A stretch of 27,842 nt of DNA, taken from positions 1 to 27,842 of the forward strand of contig CAJJXN010000014.1 of the NCBI GenBank assembly GCA_905197115.1, given 5' to 3'. This DNA is from an uncultured Bacillota bacterium (GTDB lineage Bacteria; Bacillota_I; Bacilli_A; RFN20; CAG-631). The notes beneath the pieces are model-generated. The model was given only the letters and a program-made list of their open reading frames with translations, was not told the origin of the DNA and did no database searches. Position numbers and translations under genes: made by a program. Below, in pieces: positions 1 through 7,529 of the stretch; position 1 is the first letter of the stretch; each line of letters begins with the position of its first letter.

Positions 1-2
1 CC

Positions 3-554
3 TATGCCGCTAGCGAAATAGTATCTTATGGGTTTACGGGAGCACTTTCTTGGTCTTGGGCGAGTTTTGTTGGTAGCATTTTAGGTGGTGCAATAGGAGG
101 AGCATTGGCTGCTATTCCTGGAGTGAATGCAATGGTAGTTGCTGGCGTATCAGGATTTGCTTCTACAGCAATTGGAATGGGTTTAGAAAACGCTTGGGAA
201 GGTAAAAATTATACATTTGGTCAAATTATGTTTGTCTCAACTATCAATGGATTAATTTCTTCGACTGCTGGAGGATTGTTTGAAGCAATTCCTATTAAAG
301 GATTAACTTCTAGTAAAGGAAATTATTCGGCAATTACGAAACAAATTACTACCAAATTCTTTAACGGAACCATTAAACGAATTTCATATAATACATTTTC
401 AAAAATGCTAACATATAATATGTTAAGTAGTATGATTGGTGCTGGAGTTTCTGGTGTAATGGATGCAATAGGTGCAAATGATTGGATGATTAATTGGTTT
501 CATCAAAAAATAGGGGGGTTTTTAAATGAGAAAAAAAACATTTTATCAAACTAA
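3..554 (+). CDS. C-terminal part of a glycine-rich polymorphic-toxin-like (RHS-type) protein, 5' end outside window
   Basis: The reading frame is open from the first bases of the window with no stop, so this is the tail of a longer protein; the Leu codon at 105 is not a real start. The visible 183 residues begin with a hydrophobic Gly/Ala-rich stretch (GSILGGAIGG, then further small-residue helices) like the glycine-zipper segments of membrane-inserting toxin tails. A polar part follows (SAITKQITTKF, KMLTYNM) before a short basic end. I associate this layout with C-termini of RHS-repeat proteins in Firmicutes; that is recollection of family style, not a search result. The next gene overlaps its last 29 bases, typical of toxin-immunity pairs. 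It runs toward the origin, against replication direction. It could instead be a phage or surface protein tail. Confidence 0.6.
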   Translation, partial: YAASEIVSYGFTGALSWSWASFVGSILGGAIGGALAAIPGVNAMVVAGVSGFASTAIGMGLENAWEGKNYTFGQIMFVSTINGLISSTAGGLFEAIPIKGLTSSKGNYSAITKQITTKFFNGTIKRISYNTFSKMLTYNMLSSMIGAGVSGVMDAIGANDWMINWFHQKIGGFLNEKKNILSN

Positions 555-1131
555 TATTTTTTGGCAATTATTTTGCTTCATGTTTCTTGTTGCATTTGTA
601 ACTTGTTTTATATTAGGAGTTCAATTAATTATTGGGATTTTTAGTAATGGACTAGGCGAAAATATTGCTGATAAATTTGTTTCAATAATTTTATTGGTTT
701 TATATTTTACTGCTACTTTCTTGATTTTAAAGATGTTTATCCGTTTTGAACATAATAATATACACTTAACAGATGAAAAAATGTATATGAATGATGATTG
801 GAATAATAAAAATAATAAAATCCAATATTATTCTGAAGTTAAATTTATTGATATCGTATCAGTTGATATAATTTGGACCAAGAAAAATTCAAAGGGAAAA
901 TCAATTAAATCTAGGTTTGTTTCTGCTTTAGTTGAAAAACCATATTTATCGATTAAAACTAAAAATGCTGATATTATTAATTTCTTTGTCATGTATGTTT
1001 CAAAAAAAGATGTAATTAAACTTATTAATGAAATTAGAGTTCGTATGACAAACGTAGGAAATGAAATTGACATTATTAAAGAAAATGAAGCGCTACTAAA
1101 AATCAATAGAAAAAAGCACATAAAATTTTAG
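526..1131 (+). CDS. Two-TM membrane protein with PH-like tail, probable immunity partner
   Basis: 201 residues. Two hydrophobic helices at about 11-40 and 50-73 are followed by a soluble domain rich in beta strands (IHLTDEKMYM, then VKFIDIVSVDIIW, then YLSIKTKNADII) and a C-terminal helix. This resembles bacterial PH-like membrane-anchored domains. The ATG at 526 follows a G-rich ribosome binding site (six G's at 513-518) and lies inside the end of the preceding toxin-like gene, giving a 29-base overlap and probable translational coupling. A small membrane protein coupled to a Gly-rich membrane-active toxin tail suggests immunity at the membrane; that role is inferred from position only. I do not recognise a named immunity family. 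Confidence 0.6.
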   Translation: MRKKTFYQTNIFWQLFCFMFLVAFVTCFILGVQLIIGIFSNGLGENIADKFVSIILLVLYFTATFLILKMFIRFEHNNIHLTDEKMYMNDDWNNKNNKIQYYSEVKFIDIVSVDIIWTKKNSKGKSIKSRFVSALVEKPYLSIKTKNADIINFFVMYVSKKDVIKLINEIRVRMTNVGNEIDIIKENEALLKINRKKHIKF

Positions 1132-1253
1132 TTGGTTAAAATGAAAATTTAATTAATTCAATAGAATTGTTAAAAATAAATTTTAAAAAGAAACAAAAGT
1201 GAGAGCAAAAAGATATTATATACAATAATTAAATAAAGCAGCTCATTAGTTAG

Positions 1254-1291
1254 ATGCATTTACTACATTCATGTGGTAGATGCATTTTTTT
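1254..1291 (+). terminator. Intrinsic terminator downstream of the left toxin/immunity unit
   Basis: A 13-bp stem (1254-1266 with 1273-1285, two G-U pairs) and a 6-base loop are followed by seven T's. It lies about 120 bases after the immunity-like gene and would end that transcript. The rest of the 1132-1589 gap shows no convincing gene; short ORFs there lack ribosome binding sites. Confidence 0.75.
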
Positions 1292-1589
1292 ATAAAAACT
1301 TTGTAGATATTTCCCCTCAAAAACTGATGAAATCTCCGATAATAGGGAAGGGTCCTTTTTAAATAAATGCAATAAGGGTATAAAATTGTCACTAATCATT
1401 TAAATAAAGCGATTGGAATAATAGTAAATTTTTTATTAATAATAGCCAAATTGTTTTTAAAAACACCATGAATAAATTAATTAATATCATTACATCCCAC
1501 AATAAGACGTATTTTTCATATTATTAAACTATTCAATAGAAAAATGATATAACAAGGTAACAAAAAACTGTATGATTAGAGGAAAAATT

Positions 1590-1982
1590 ATGAAACTTAT
1601 TCAAATTGACACAAATTATTATAAATTCCCTGAAGGAATAAAAACAATTGAAGAATTTATAGCAATAACAAACAAATGTGGTGAAAAATTTATTAAGATG
1701 GTAATATATAGTCAGGAACATTGTAGGGAACCATATTTTATTGAAGATAACAAAAAGATTATTTATATTAATTTATCATAAGTAAACTTCATTGAAGAAT
1801 ACAATGGTGAAGTAATATTTCGTATTGATTATGAATATCGACTCCGTCAAATAGTACATAAAAAATGTCTTGATTGTGTACATTTTGCAGGTAATCCTGA
1901 CAATTTTGATAGACACTATGGAAGATTAAGTCTTGATGGTTATTGTTGGAGTTACAAAAAGAAAGAAGAAAACGCAGAATAA
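1590..1982 (+). pseudogene. Hypothetical small Cys-rich protein interrupted by an in-frame TAA
   Basis: An ATG at 1590 follows a good ribosome binding site (AGAGGA at 1578-1583). The frame reads 63 codons to TAA at 1779-1781 and then continues in the same frame for 66 more sense codons to a second TAA at 1980-1982. The downstream half has protein-like composition, with a possible metal-binding pattern: KCLDCVHF, then about 20 residues later GYCWSY. There is no ATG, GTG or TTG in frame just after the first stop, so the second half is unlikely to be a separate gene. The simplest reading is a 130-residue gene inactivated by a nonsense mutation; a sequencing error is the alternative. Function unknown. 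Confidence 0.55.
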
Positions 1983-2095
1983 TTAAAATTCATAATTTTA
2001 AAAGCGTTTGTATAAAAATTCTAGACCAATTTGTTCTAAAATAAACATTTTTTATTTTTATATTGTATGATTGATTTAGAAAGTGAGAATAAATT

Positions 2096-2350
2096 ATGCA
2101 GTATCCAAATATTAAAAAATTAAGAGAACACAAAGAATATTCCCAAACTCAAGTTGCAAAAAAATTAAATTGCTCCCAAAGAGCTTATAGTCATTATGAA
2201 TTAGGAAATAGAGATATTCCTACCCAAGTTCTAATTGACTTATCTAAAATTTATCAAGTATCAACTGACTTTATTTTAGGTATTTGTCAATGTCCCTTAT
2301 CACTTAATTATTTATCCACTTATAATGAAAGTAATTATAAACAAAATTAA
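2096..2350 (+). CDS. XRE/Cro-CI family helix-turn-helix regulator
   Basis: 84 residues. Residues about 5-62 form a classic Cro/CI HTH: IKKLREHKEYSQTQVAKKL, then the recognition-helix region SQRAYSHYELGNRDIP, and the family ending IYQVSTDFILG. The remaining 20 residues are non-conserved, so this is a stand-alone DNA-binding protein of the size seen in phage or plasmid regulators. The upstream ribosome binding site is weak (GTGAG). The next ORF begins two bases after its stop, so they were one operon. It lies among decayed small genes between the left toxin module and the core genome, consistent with an old mobile-element insertion. Target unknown; autoregulation is likely for the family. Confidence 0.85.
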   Translation: MQYPNIKKLREHKEYSQTQVAKKLNCSQRAYSHYELGNRDIPTQVLIDLSKIYQVSTDFILGICQCPLSLNYLSTYNESNYKQN

Positions 2351-2351
2351 A

Positions 2352-2598
2352 ATGTTGCGTGGATATAAAAAAACAAAGTTAGAAACCGATCAATTTGAAG
2401 TTTTAAATTTTATTTATCATTATTTACAATTATATGATTATTACCATAATGTTTCATTAAGCAAAGAATTTTATCATATTTGATGACAAAAAATATACTC
2501 TTTTAGAAATTGCTCTTCTATCAGGTAATTGTGAAAGAACTATTACTCGTCACATTCGTTTTTTTAATCATTTAATTTTAAAAACCAAAATTGATTAA
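2352..2598 (+). pseudogene. Frameshifted small HTH-like protein gene
   Basis: An ATG at 2352, one base after the XRE gene stop, opens 43 codons ending at TGA 2481-2483 (Tyr-rich: FIYHYLQLYDYYHN). The next frame continues smoothly from 2482 (DDKKYTLLEIALLSGNCERT, then ITRHIRFF) to TAA 2596-2598. The second part looks like a helix-turn-helix (ALLSGNCERTITRHI). Joined across the shift they make a protein of about 82 residues with a single indel near 2478-2482. I read it as a recently broken partner of the XRE gene. Programmed frameshifting is not supported by any obvious slippery heptamer. Function unknown. Confidence 0.5.
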
Positions 2599-2612
2599 AA
2601 GTTTTAGATAAT

Positions 2613-2642
2613 AAAAAAACGATAAAAACGTATTTTTATCGT
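2613..2642 (-). terminator. Intrinsic terminator of the RCC1-like/lipoprotein operon
   Basis: Perfect 10-bp stem (2619-2628 with 2633-2642), 4-base loop, and a run of T's on the minus strand (A's at 2613-2619). It begins 13 bases past the lipoprotein stop. Confidence 0.8.
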
Positions 2643-2655
2643 CTTGTTAAGAATT

Positions 2656-3156
2656 TTATTTTTTCACATTTTCTTCAACTTGAACGGTTGACAACCATTC
2701 AAAAACTTTTGTTTCATAATACTTTTCATGATTTTCCATTGGCATATTTACTTCACAGATTGTATCAGAAAAAGCGGTTAATAATACATACATATCTTTT
2801 TTATTGTGATCTAACATAAATTCATAATAAGTTAAATCTCCTTTGTTATGTAATTCATCATAATGTTGTCCTTCATAAATTGGACTAAGTACATATTTTG
2901 TATCAAAAGCACTAAATAAATTAGCTAAAGAAACTTTTTGATCTAAATCATAAAAAACAATATTAATCGATTTAGAACTTGAAAATGCCACTTTAGCACC
3001 TTCTAAATCAGCTTTAAAAAAAGTATTATCTAAAGTTATTGTGATTCCTTTTTCACTGAAAGTTTTCGGTTTTTCAGTTAAAAAACAAGAAGAAAGTCCT
3101 AACATTACAGGAATAGATATTATTCCACAAAGTTTATTTACATTCATTTTTTTCAT
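2656..3156 (-). CDS. Secreted lipoprotein of unknown function
   Basis: 166 residues with a lipoprotein signal: basic start, hydrophobic core and lipobox LSSC at about residues 21-24. The mature part is polar, with alternating strand-like segments (ITITLDNTFFKADL, KSINIVFYDL, YYEFMLDH), and carries no motif I recognise. It has a strong ribosome binding site (AAGGAGAG at 3165-3172), and its start overlaps the end of the upstream RCC1-like gene by 23 bases, so the two are translationally coupled. An outer-surface lipoprotein coupled to a membrane-anchored propeller suggests they work as a pair on the cell surface; that is inference. A strong terminator follows. Confidence 0.75.
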   Translation of the reverse strand: MKKMNVNKLCGIISIPVMLGLSSCFLTEKPKTFSEKGITITLDNTFFKADLEGAKVAFSSSKSINIVFYDLDQKVSLANLFSAFDTKYVLSPIYEGQHYDELHNKGDLTYYEFMLDHNKKDMYVLLTAFSDTICEVNMPMENHEKYYETKVFEWLSTVQVEENVKK

Positions 3157-4507
3157 TTCTGTATCTCTCCTTAAAATATCGATTGTATTTTTTGTTTTCT
3201 TCTATAAAATATAAAACTAAATAAAACAACGTCATCACAATTAAAAAGACACTTACATAACGAACAATATAATGTACAATAAAATTATCATACATTCGAA
3301 CAAATTGATTATTACTATCATAATTAATATAATATACGATTCCTTTTTTAATTACAATAGTTGTATACAAACTTGTAATAATTGTATCCATTTTTCCAAA
3401 TTGATTAATCTTTTTAAAGGTTGTAGAATGATCAAAACCAACATTCCCACTATAATAATATGCATCATTACTCTTTAAAATTAAACCAAATGGTCCAGAA
3501 GTATAGATTGTTTGTATATTTTTAATAGGTAAATTCAATTTAGTAGGTATTTCATAAGATATTTTTTCATTCACTCCAAAAATCCCTATATCTTCATCCA
3601 TATAATTATCACCTATGCCATATACTTCTTGGTTGCTTGTTAAATAAAAAGTAGTGTTTTCAATTGAACATATTTGTTTAATATGAACATCTTCTTTGAT
3701 AATTTGTTGATGATTTATATTTTCTTGTATTATATCAAATGTTTCAGACATGCTTGTTTCTATATGATCATATCGCTCAATTATATTATAATATAAAACG
3801 ATACTATTTTTTATCAACTTATTATCGTCAGTTACATAATAAGATATAAATTCATTTAAGTTATCTTCAATTTTTTTCTGCCCTTGAGTTGAAATCATTT
3901 TTACATTATCTTGGTGTGGGTCAATACGGTAAAAATATGCATTTTTATTAATATATTCATATACTTTGTTTTCTTTTGTTAATACCGTGAAATTAAAATA
4001 CCCTGCATCCATGTCGATAATATCACTTGCTATTTGAATAATTTTTTTACTATTATTATATAACGCATATAACTCATTAAATTCCGTTAAAATCAAGGTA
4101 TATCCTTCTAAACCAAACATATTATCTCTAAACCCATCCACTTTTACAATCTTGCTTGAAAATTCATAAGAAAGCGAAATAAAATTATAAAAATGAGAAG
4201 TTGCATCTCCATATTCATTATCCAAAGAAGTGATCCCTTCAAAATTATTTAAATGTCCTGGAACTCTTTTATCAAAACTATAATACAATTTATTATTTTC
4301 ATCTACTGCATAAATAGTAGAATAGTTGTTACTATAGATTTGTTCAATTTTAGAAGTCGAAAATAATTCAGCAATACCTTTTATAGCCGTCGAAGAAGGA
4401 AATAAAGTATAAAAAAATGCACAAAGAAAAACAAATAAAAGACTTAAAGCAATTATTGTATTTTTATCTTTAAAATATAATTTGACATTCTCTTTATGAA
4501 TTTTCAT
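3134..4507 (-). CDS. Membrane-anchored RCC1-like beta-propeller protein
   Basis: 457 residues. A hydrophobic helix lies at about 17-37 (TIIALSLLFVFLCAFFY) and a second near the C-terminus at about 412-433, followed by a basic tail, so about 370 residues would face outside. The large domain contains repeated strand units of the RCC1 type: a residue pattern ending in a ligand-like turn (VYGIGDNYMDEDIGIFG), preceded by VKQICSIENTTFYLTSNQ and followed by IQTIYTSGPFGLILKSN. Earlier degenerate copies include STIYAVDENNKLYYS and FTVLTKENKVYEYI. RCC1 propellers usually mediate protein binding. The gene sits directly after jag, but a terminator overlapping the jag stop separates them. It overlaps the downstream lipoprotein gene. 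Specific role unknown. Confidence 0.65.
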   Translation of the reverse strand: MKIHKENVKLYFKDKNTIIALSLLFVFLCAFFYTLFPSSTAIKGIAELFSTSKIEQIYSNNYSTIYAVDENNKLYYSFDKRVPGHLNNFEGITSLDNEYGDATSHFYNFISLSYEFSSKIVKVDGFRDNMFGLEGYTLILTEFNELYALYNNSKKIIQIASDIIDMDAGYFNFTVLTKENKVYEYINKNAYFYRIDPHQDNVKMISTQGQKKIEDNLNEFISYYVTDDNKLIKNSIVLYYNIIERYDHIETSMSETFDIIQENINHQQIIKEDVHIKQICSIENTTFYLTSNQEVYGIGDNYMDEDIGIFGVNEKISYEIPTKLNLPIKNIQTIYTSGPFGLILKSNDAYYYSGNVGFDHSTTFKKINQFGKMDTIITSLYTTIVIKKGIVYYINYDSNNQFVRMYDNFIVHYIVRYVSVFLIVMTLFYLVLYFIEENKKYNRYFKERYRNEKNECK

Positions 4508-4523
4508 TTTCTCACCTTTTATA

Positions 4524-4552
4524 ATAAAATAATGTGACTAAATCACATTATT
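4524..4552 (-). terminator. Terminator hairpin overlapping the jag stop codon
   Basis: Perfect 10-bp inverted repeat (4528-4537 with 4543-4552), 5-base loop. The stop codon of jag lies inside one arm. T's follow on both strands, though the minus-strand tract is interrupted (TTTTATTAT), so read-through into the RCC1-like gene is possible. Confidence 0.6.
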
Positions 4553-5156
4553 TTTCTTCATAAACAATCGTAATATGACGATTTTTACCTTCGCCTTCAC
4601 TAACCGTTCTAATATTTTTGAAATTAGCTATGGCATTATGAATAATTCTTCTTTCATCCGCTGTCATTGGATCAAGTACAGCTGTAATTTTTGTTTTTGA
4701 AACTTTAATCGCTTCTCTTTTTGCCATAGAAGCCAATTTTACATATTTTTCTTCTTTATAATCATTAATATCAAGTAATATACGAACGCGTTTTTTATAA
4801 GTAAAATTCGTTGCACAACGAACAACTTGATTTAATGCTTGAAGCGTACGTCCATTTTTACCAATTAAAATAGAATTATGATTCGTTGAAATCTTAATTC
4901 GAATAAAGCCATCTTCATATTTTGTAGATAAACTTACTTCAAGACCCATTCCCTCAATAATATCTGTAATATAATTTTGTACAAATTCGATAACCATGGC
5001 ATCGGTATAAGCTGAAATTTGAACTTTTCTTTTTAACCCGAGTAAAGATTTGGTTTCTTCAATTACTTCATAATTAATATTTTCTACTGGACTATTTAAT
5101 TCTTCACTTGCTTTTTGTAAAGCATCTTCTACTGTTTTACCACTAAAATACTTCAT
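4548..5156 (-). CDS. jag: Jag/KhpB (EloR) RNA-binding protein
   Basis: 202 residues with the three domains of the family in order. The Jag N-terminal domain is at about 1-50 (MKYFSGKTVEDALQKA; KSLLGLKRKV). A type II KH domain has the loop ILIGKNGRTLQALNQVV in the middle. An R3H domain lies at the C-terminus (TADERRIIHNAI, with the Arg and His four apart). In Firmicutes this protein binds RNA with KhpA and influences cell elongation and division. The start follows a strong GGAGG site, 15 bases after yidC, which is the conserved yidC-jag operon. The usual next genes mnmE and mnmG are absent here. Confidence 0.93.
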   Translation of the reverse strand: MKYFSGKTVEDALQKASEELNSPVENINYEVIEETKSLLGLKRKVQISAYTDAMVIEFVQNYITDIIEGMGLEVSLSTKYEDGFIRIKISTNHNSILIGKNGRTLQALNQVVRCATNFTYKKRVRILLDINDYKEEKYVKLASMAKREAIKVSKTKITAVLDPMTADERRIIHNAIANFKNIRTVSEGEGKNRHITIVYEEK

Positions 5157-5171
5157 CTTTGTAAACCTCCA

Positions 5172-6620
5172 TTAATCTTTTGTACTTGTTCCTTTTGGAA
5201 TCGTGTAAGTTTTTTCAACTTTTTTTAGTTTGTATCTACCTTTTCCTTTTGACGCATTATTGATATGATGCATAATAATACTTTGTAACACTTGAACGAT
5301 AGCACTGGCAATCCAATAAATAGACATCGTTGCAGGCATCATAAAGCCCATTACTAAAATCATTACCATAAAAATATTTGTCATCATACTTGTTTGTTTT
5401 TGCGCTTTTTTGGCTTCATAAGTCATTCTTTTACGATTGAGAATATTTGGGATTTTCATTGATAAAATTTGAGTCGCTGCCATAACTAAGAAAATGATTA
5501 AAGCACCAATTTTAAATTTTCCAAATATATTTTGAGAAATAGTTGTTCCCAAAACAACACCTAAGAAATTCCCTGTTCTTAAAACCGCAGTTTGACTAAC
5601 TGCACGATACATACTAATGAAAATTGGGAAAGTCACAATCAATGATAAGAATGGAGCAAAAGGTTTGATGTTATACTTTTTATATACATTCATCATCTCC
5701 ATACCCATTCTTGCACGAGCATCTTGAGATGGATTTGCACCATATTTTGCTTGAATTTTAGCAATTTCAGGTTGAATATCTTGCATTTTATGCGTACTCA
5801 TTGTTCCTTTAAAGGTTACAAGCATTACAATAACTTTAACAATTAATGTAACCAATAAAATCGCTCCAACTTGGGCTGCTCCTGTTCCTCCAAATAAATT
5901 TACAAAAACTGAGATTAACCAAGCCATCGGATAAACAAAAGTAAAATTCAAAACATTTTTTGTTTTAAATGCATCTTTCCAAGTTTTATGAGATAAAGTA
6001 ACTCCTGAACCATCTGGATCTTTGATATCTTTGCCTACAACAAAGCAAGCCTTTGAATATTTTTGAAGACGATTATAAACATTGTATGGATTGTTGTTTC
6101 CACCATCTTTATCTGTATTTGGATTTTTTACTCTTCTAACTAAGTCACTTGATGCATTTTTAACTTGGTTTAAATAATTATTTGCATCTTTAACTTTTTC
6201 TTCATCTTCACCTGTATAAAAAGAACTATTTTCTTCCTCAACGTTATAATCAGGATTATATTCTACACTAAATTTATTAGCTAGATAATCTGTTACAGCT
6301 TTTTGATAATCTTCGGTTTTGATTTCATCTGTTTCTTTTGAATAGTAATTTGTATAAAGAACAAACAAATAATTTGCAGCATCACTCGTGTCTAATTGCA
6401 AACTTTTATCTTCTTTCATTACAAATCTTTCACTAAATTCTTCTTTATCAGCAACATAATCAACGATATAAGAAAAACGAATTTTTCCATATTCTGTACT
6501 TGGATTTTTTGCATTTCCACAAAAAGATCCTTTATATGGATTAGATGTACATCCTGTACCAATAAACAAAAATACAAAAGCAAATAAAATTCCGAATCTT
6601 TTTATCCATTTATTTTTCAT
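5172..6620 (-). CDS. yidC: YidC/Oxa1 membrane protein insertase
   Basis: 482 residues. It begins with a lipoprotein-type signal ending GTGCTS (Cys about 24). A long polar exported region of about 200 residues follows, then the conserved Oxa1/YidC core: the first core helices around 225-270, the cytoplasmic hairpin (FKGTMSTHKMQDIQPEIAKI, then QAKYG and DARARMGMEMM), FPIFISMYRAV, and the last helices (MMPATMSIYWIASAIVQVLQ). It inserts membrane proteins with or without SecYEG. Typical Bacillus SpoIIIJ/YidC proteins are near 260 residues, so the large external domain after the lipid anchor is a lineage feature worth noting. It lies 11 bases after rnpA and is followed by jag. Confidence 0.95.
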   Translation of the reverse strand: MKNKWIKRFGILFAFVFLFIGTGCTSNPYKGSFCGNAKNPSTEYGKIRFSYIVDYVADKEEFSERFVMKEDKSLQLDTSDAANYLFVLYTNYYSKETDEIKTEDYQKAVTDYLANKFSVEYNPDYNVEEENSSFYTGEDEEKVKDANNYLNQVKNASSDLVRRVKNPNTDKDGGNNNPYNVYNRLQKYSKACFVVGKDIKDPDGSGVTLSHKTWKDAFKTKNVLNFTFVYPMAWLISVFVNLFGGTGAAQVGAILLVTLIVKVIVMLVTFKGTMSTHKMQDIQPEIAKIQAKYGANPSQDARARMGMEMMNVYKKYNIKPFAPFLSLIVTFPIFISMYRAVSQTAVLRTGNFLGVVLGTTISQNIFGKFKIGALIIFLVMAATQILSMKIPNILNRKRMTYEAKKAQKQTSMMTNIFMVMILVMGFMMPATMSIYWIASAIVQVLQSIIMHHINNASKGKGRYKLKKVEKTYTIPKGTSTKD

Positions 6621-6631
6621 AAATTCACTCC

Positions 6632-6955
6632 TTATTGAATTTTTTTGTATGTTGTTTTTAAAATATTCTCATTTTCCTCAAAAGAAAAATCTAAATATTT
6701 TTTTCTTACAACTACGACATAGTCTTTATTTATATTAAAGTCAAAGCAATGTTTTATCATTTCTCTAACTTGTCTTTTAATCTTATTTCTAACAACAGCA
6801 ATTCCAATTTTTTTACTAACCGAGACACAAATACGAGATTGATTTAATTCATTTGTTTGATAATAAATTGAAAAAGAAATGCTATTTTTAACCTGTTTTA
6901 AATTAACGATTTTGGAAATATCTTTATTTCTTTTTAGTCTATAAATTTTTTTCAC
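6632..6955 (-). CDS. rnpA: Ribonuclease P protein component
   Basis: 107 residues, normal for the family. The N-terminus (YRLKRNKDISKI), the central RNR-like signature (AVVRNKIKRQVREMIK) and the RNA-binding strands are present. It supports the RNase P RNA in removing 5' leaders from tRNA precursors. The start is a GTG at 6953-6955 with the site GAGGTG five bases upstream. It lies in the rpmH-rnpA-yidC-jag cluster, but a terminator-like hairpin separates it from rpmH and probably lowers its expression relative to L34. Confidence 0.95.
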   Translation of the reverse strand: MKKIYRLKRNKDISKIVNLKQVKNSISFSIYYQTNELNQSRICVSVSKKIGIAVVRNKIKRQVREMIKHCFDFNINKDYVVVVRKKYLDFSFEENENILKTTYKKIQ

Positions 6956-6977
6956 AAAAACACCTCTTATTAAATGG

Positions 6978-7004
6978 AAAAAACCACTAGCACAATGCTA
7001 GTGG
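6978..7004 (-). terminator. Attenuator/terminator between rpmH and rnpA
   Basis: Perfect 9-bp stem (CCACTAGCA with TGCTAGTGG, 6984-6992 and 6996-7004), 3-base loop, then six T's on the minus strand. It sits between the rpmH stop (7014) and the rnpA start (6955), where it can set the L34:RnpA ratio. Confidence 0.75.
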
Positions 7005-7013
7005 CCACCATTT

Positions 7014-7148
7014 TTAAGCTGAAAGCACTTGACGATTTCTACGTCTTCTTCTCGCAATAACTTTTCTTCCATTAGGAGTGGCCATACGAGCTCTAAATCC
7101 ATGTACATTTTTGTGTTTTCTTTTGCTTGGTTGATACGTTCTTTTCAT
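7014..7148 (-). CDS. rpmH: 50S ribosomal protein L34
   Basis: 44 residues. The minus strand from the ATG at 7146-7148 encodes MKRTYQPSKRKHKNVHGFRA and ends RQVLSA before TAA, the near-invariant L34 sequence, very basic and Arg-rich (NGRKVIARRRRRNR). The site GGAGG lies a short way upstream. It is the first gene of the leftward origin operon and has a strong promoter at 7188-7216. Confidence 0.98.
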   Translation of the reverse strand: MKRTYQPSKRKHKNVHGFRARMATPNGRKVIARRRRRNRQVLSA

Positions 7149-7187
7149 AATCTACTACACCTCCGATTTTTTCACTATGCATTTCGT

Positions 7188-7216
7188 ATTATATCCTTTC
7201 TTTGGCTATAAGTCAA
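7188..7216 (-). promoter_or_regulatory. Sigma-A promoter for rpmH operon
   Basis: On the minus strand TTGACT (7211-7216), 17-base spacer, TATAAT (7188-7193). It lies about 40 bases upstream of the rpmH start, with the oriC boxes behind it. Confidence 0.8.
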
Positions 7217-7257
7217 ACAATATATTTATATTATTAATATAAATCATCATTTTTTTA

Positions 7258-7483
7258 TGTGGATAATTTTGTGGATAACTCATTAAAAATCTTGAATTTA
7301 GGGATTTTATAACGATAAATTTTTGCTATTGTTGATAACTTCTTTTTTATAATCCACAATTCCACCTTAATTATTTTTATGCACAAGTTATCCACAAACA
7401 AAAATTGTGGATAAATCTTTTTATATTATATATAATTCTTTGTTTTTTTGTGGATAAGTATGTTTTTTAGTTACTTTTCCACA
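7258..7483. other. oriC: oriC upstream DnaA-box cluster (incA-like)
   Basis: The rpmH-dnaA gap holds five exact DnaA boxes (TTATCCACA or its complement): 7258-7266, 7270-7278, 7388-7396, 7406-7414 and 7449-7457. One-mismatch copies lie at 7330-7338, 7350-7358 and 7475-7483. Density and location, together with divergent rpmH and dnaA, mark the replication origin. The last near-box overlaps a possible dnaA promoter (TTACTT at 7471, 16 bases, TATATT at 7493), consistent with DnaA autorepression. Confidence 0.93.
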
Positions 7484-7529
7484 AATATATGTTATATTTT
7501 TTTTAGAAATTATTTGGAGGATTTTAAGT

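Noticed and set aside
828..1121. Minus-strand 97-codon ORF
   Set aside because: Lies wholly inside the immunity-like gene and has no supporting start signal.
1469..1528. Short ORF of 19 codons in the left gap
   Set aside because: No ribosome binding site and no protein-like composition.
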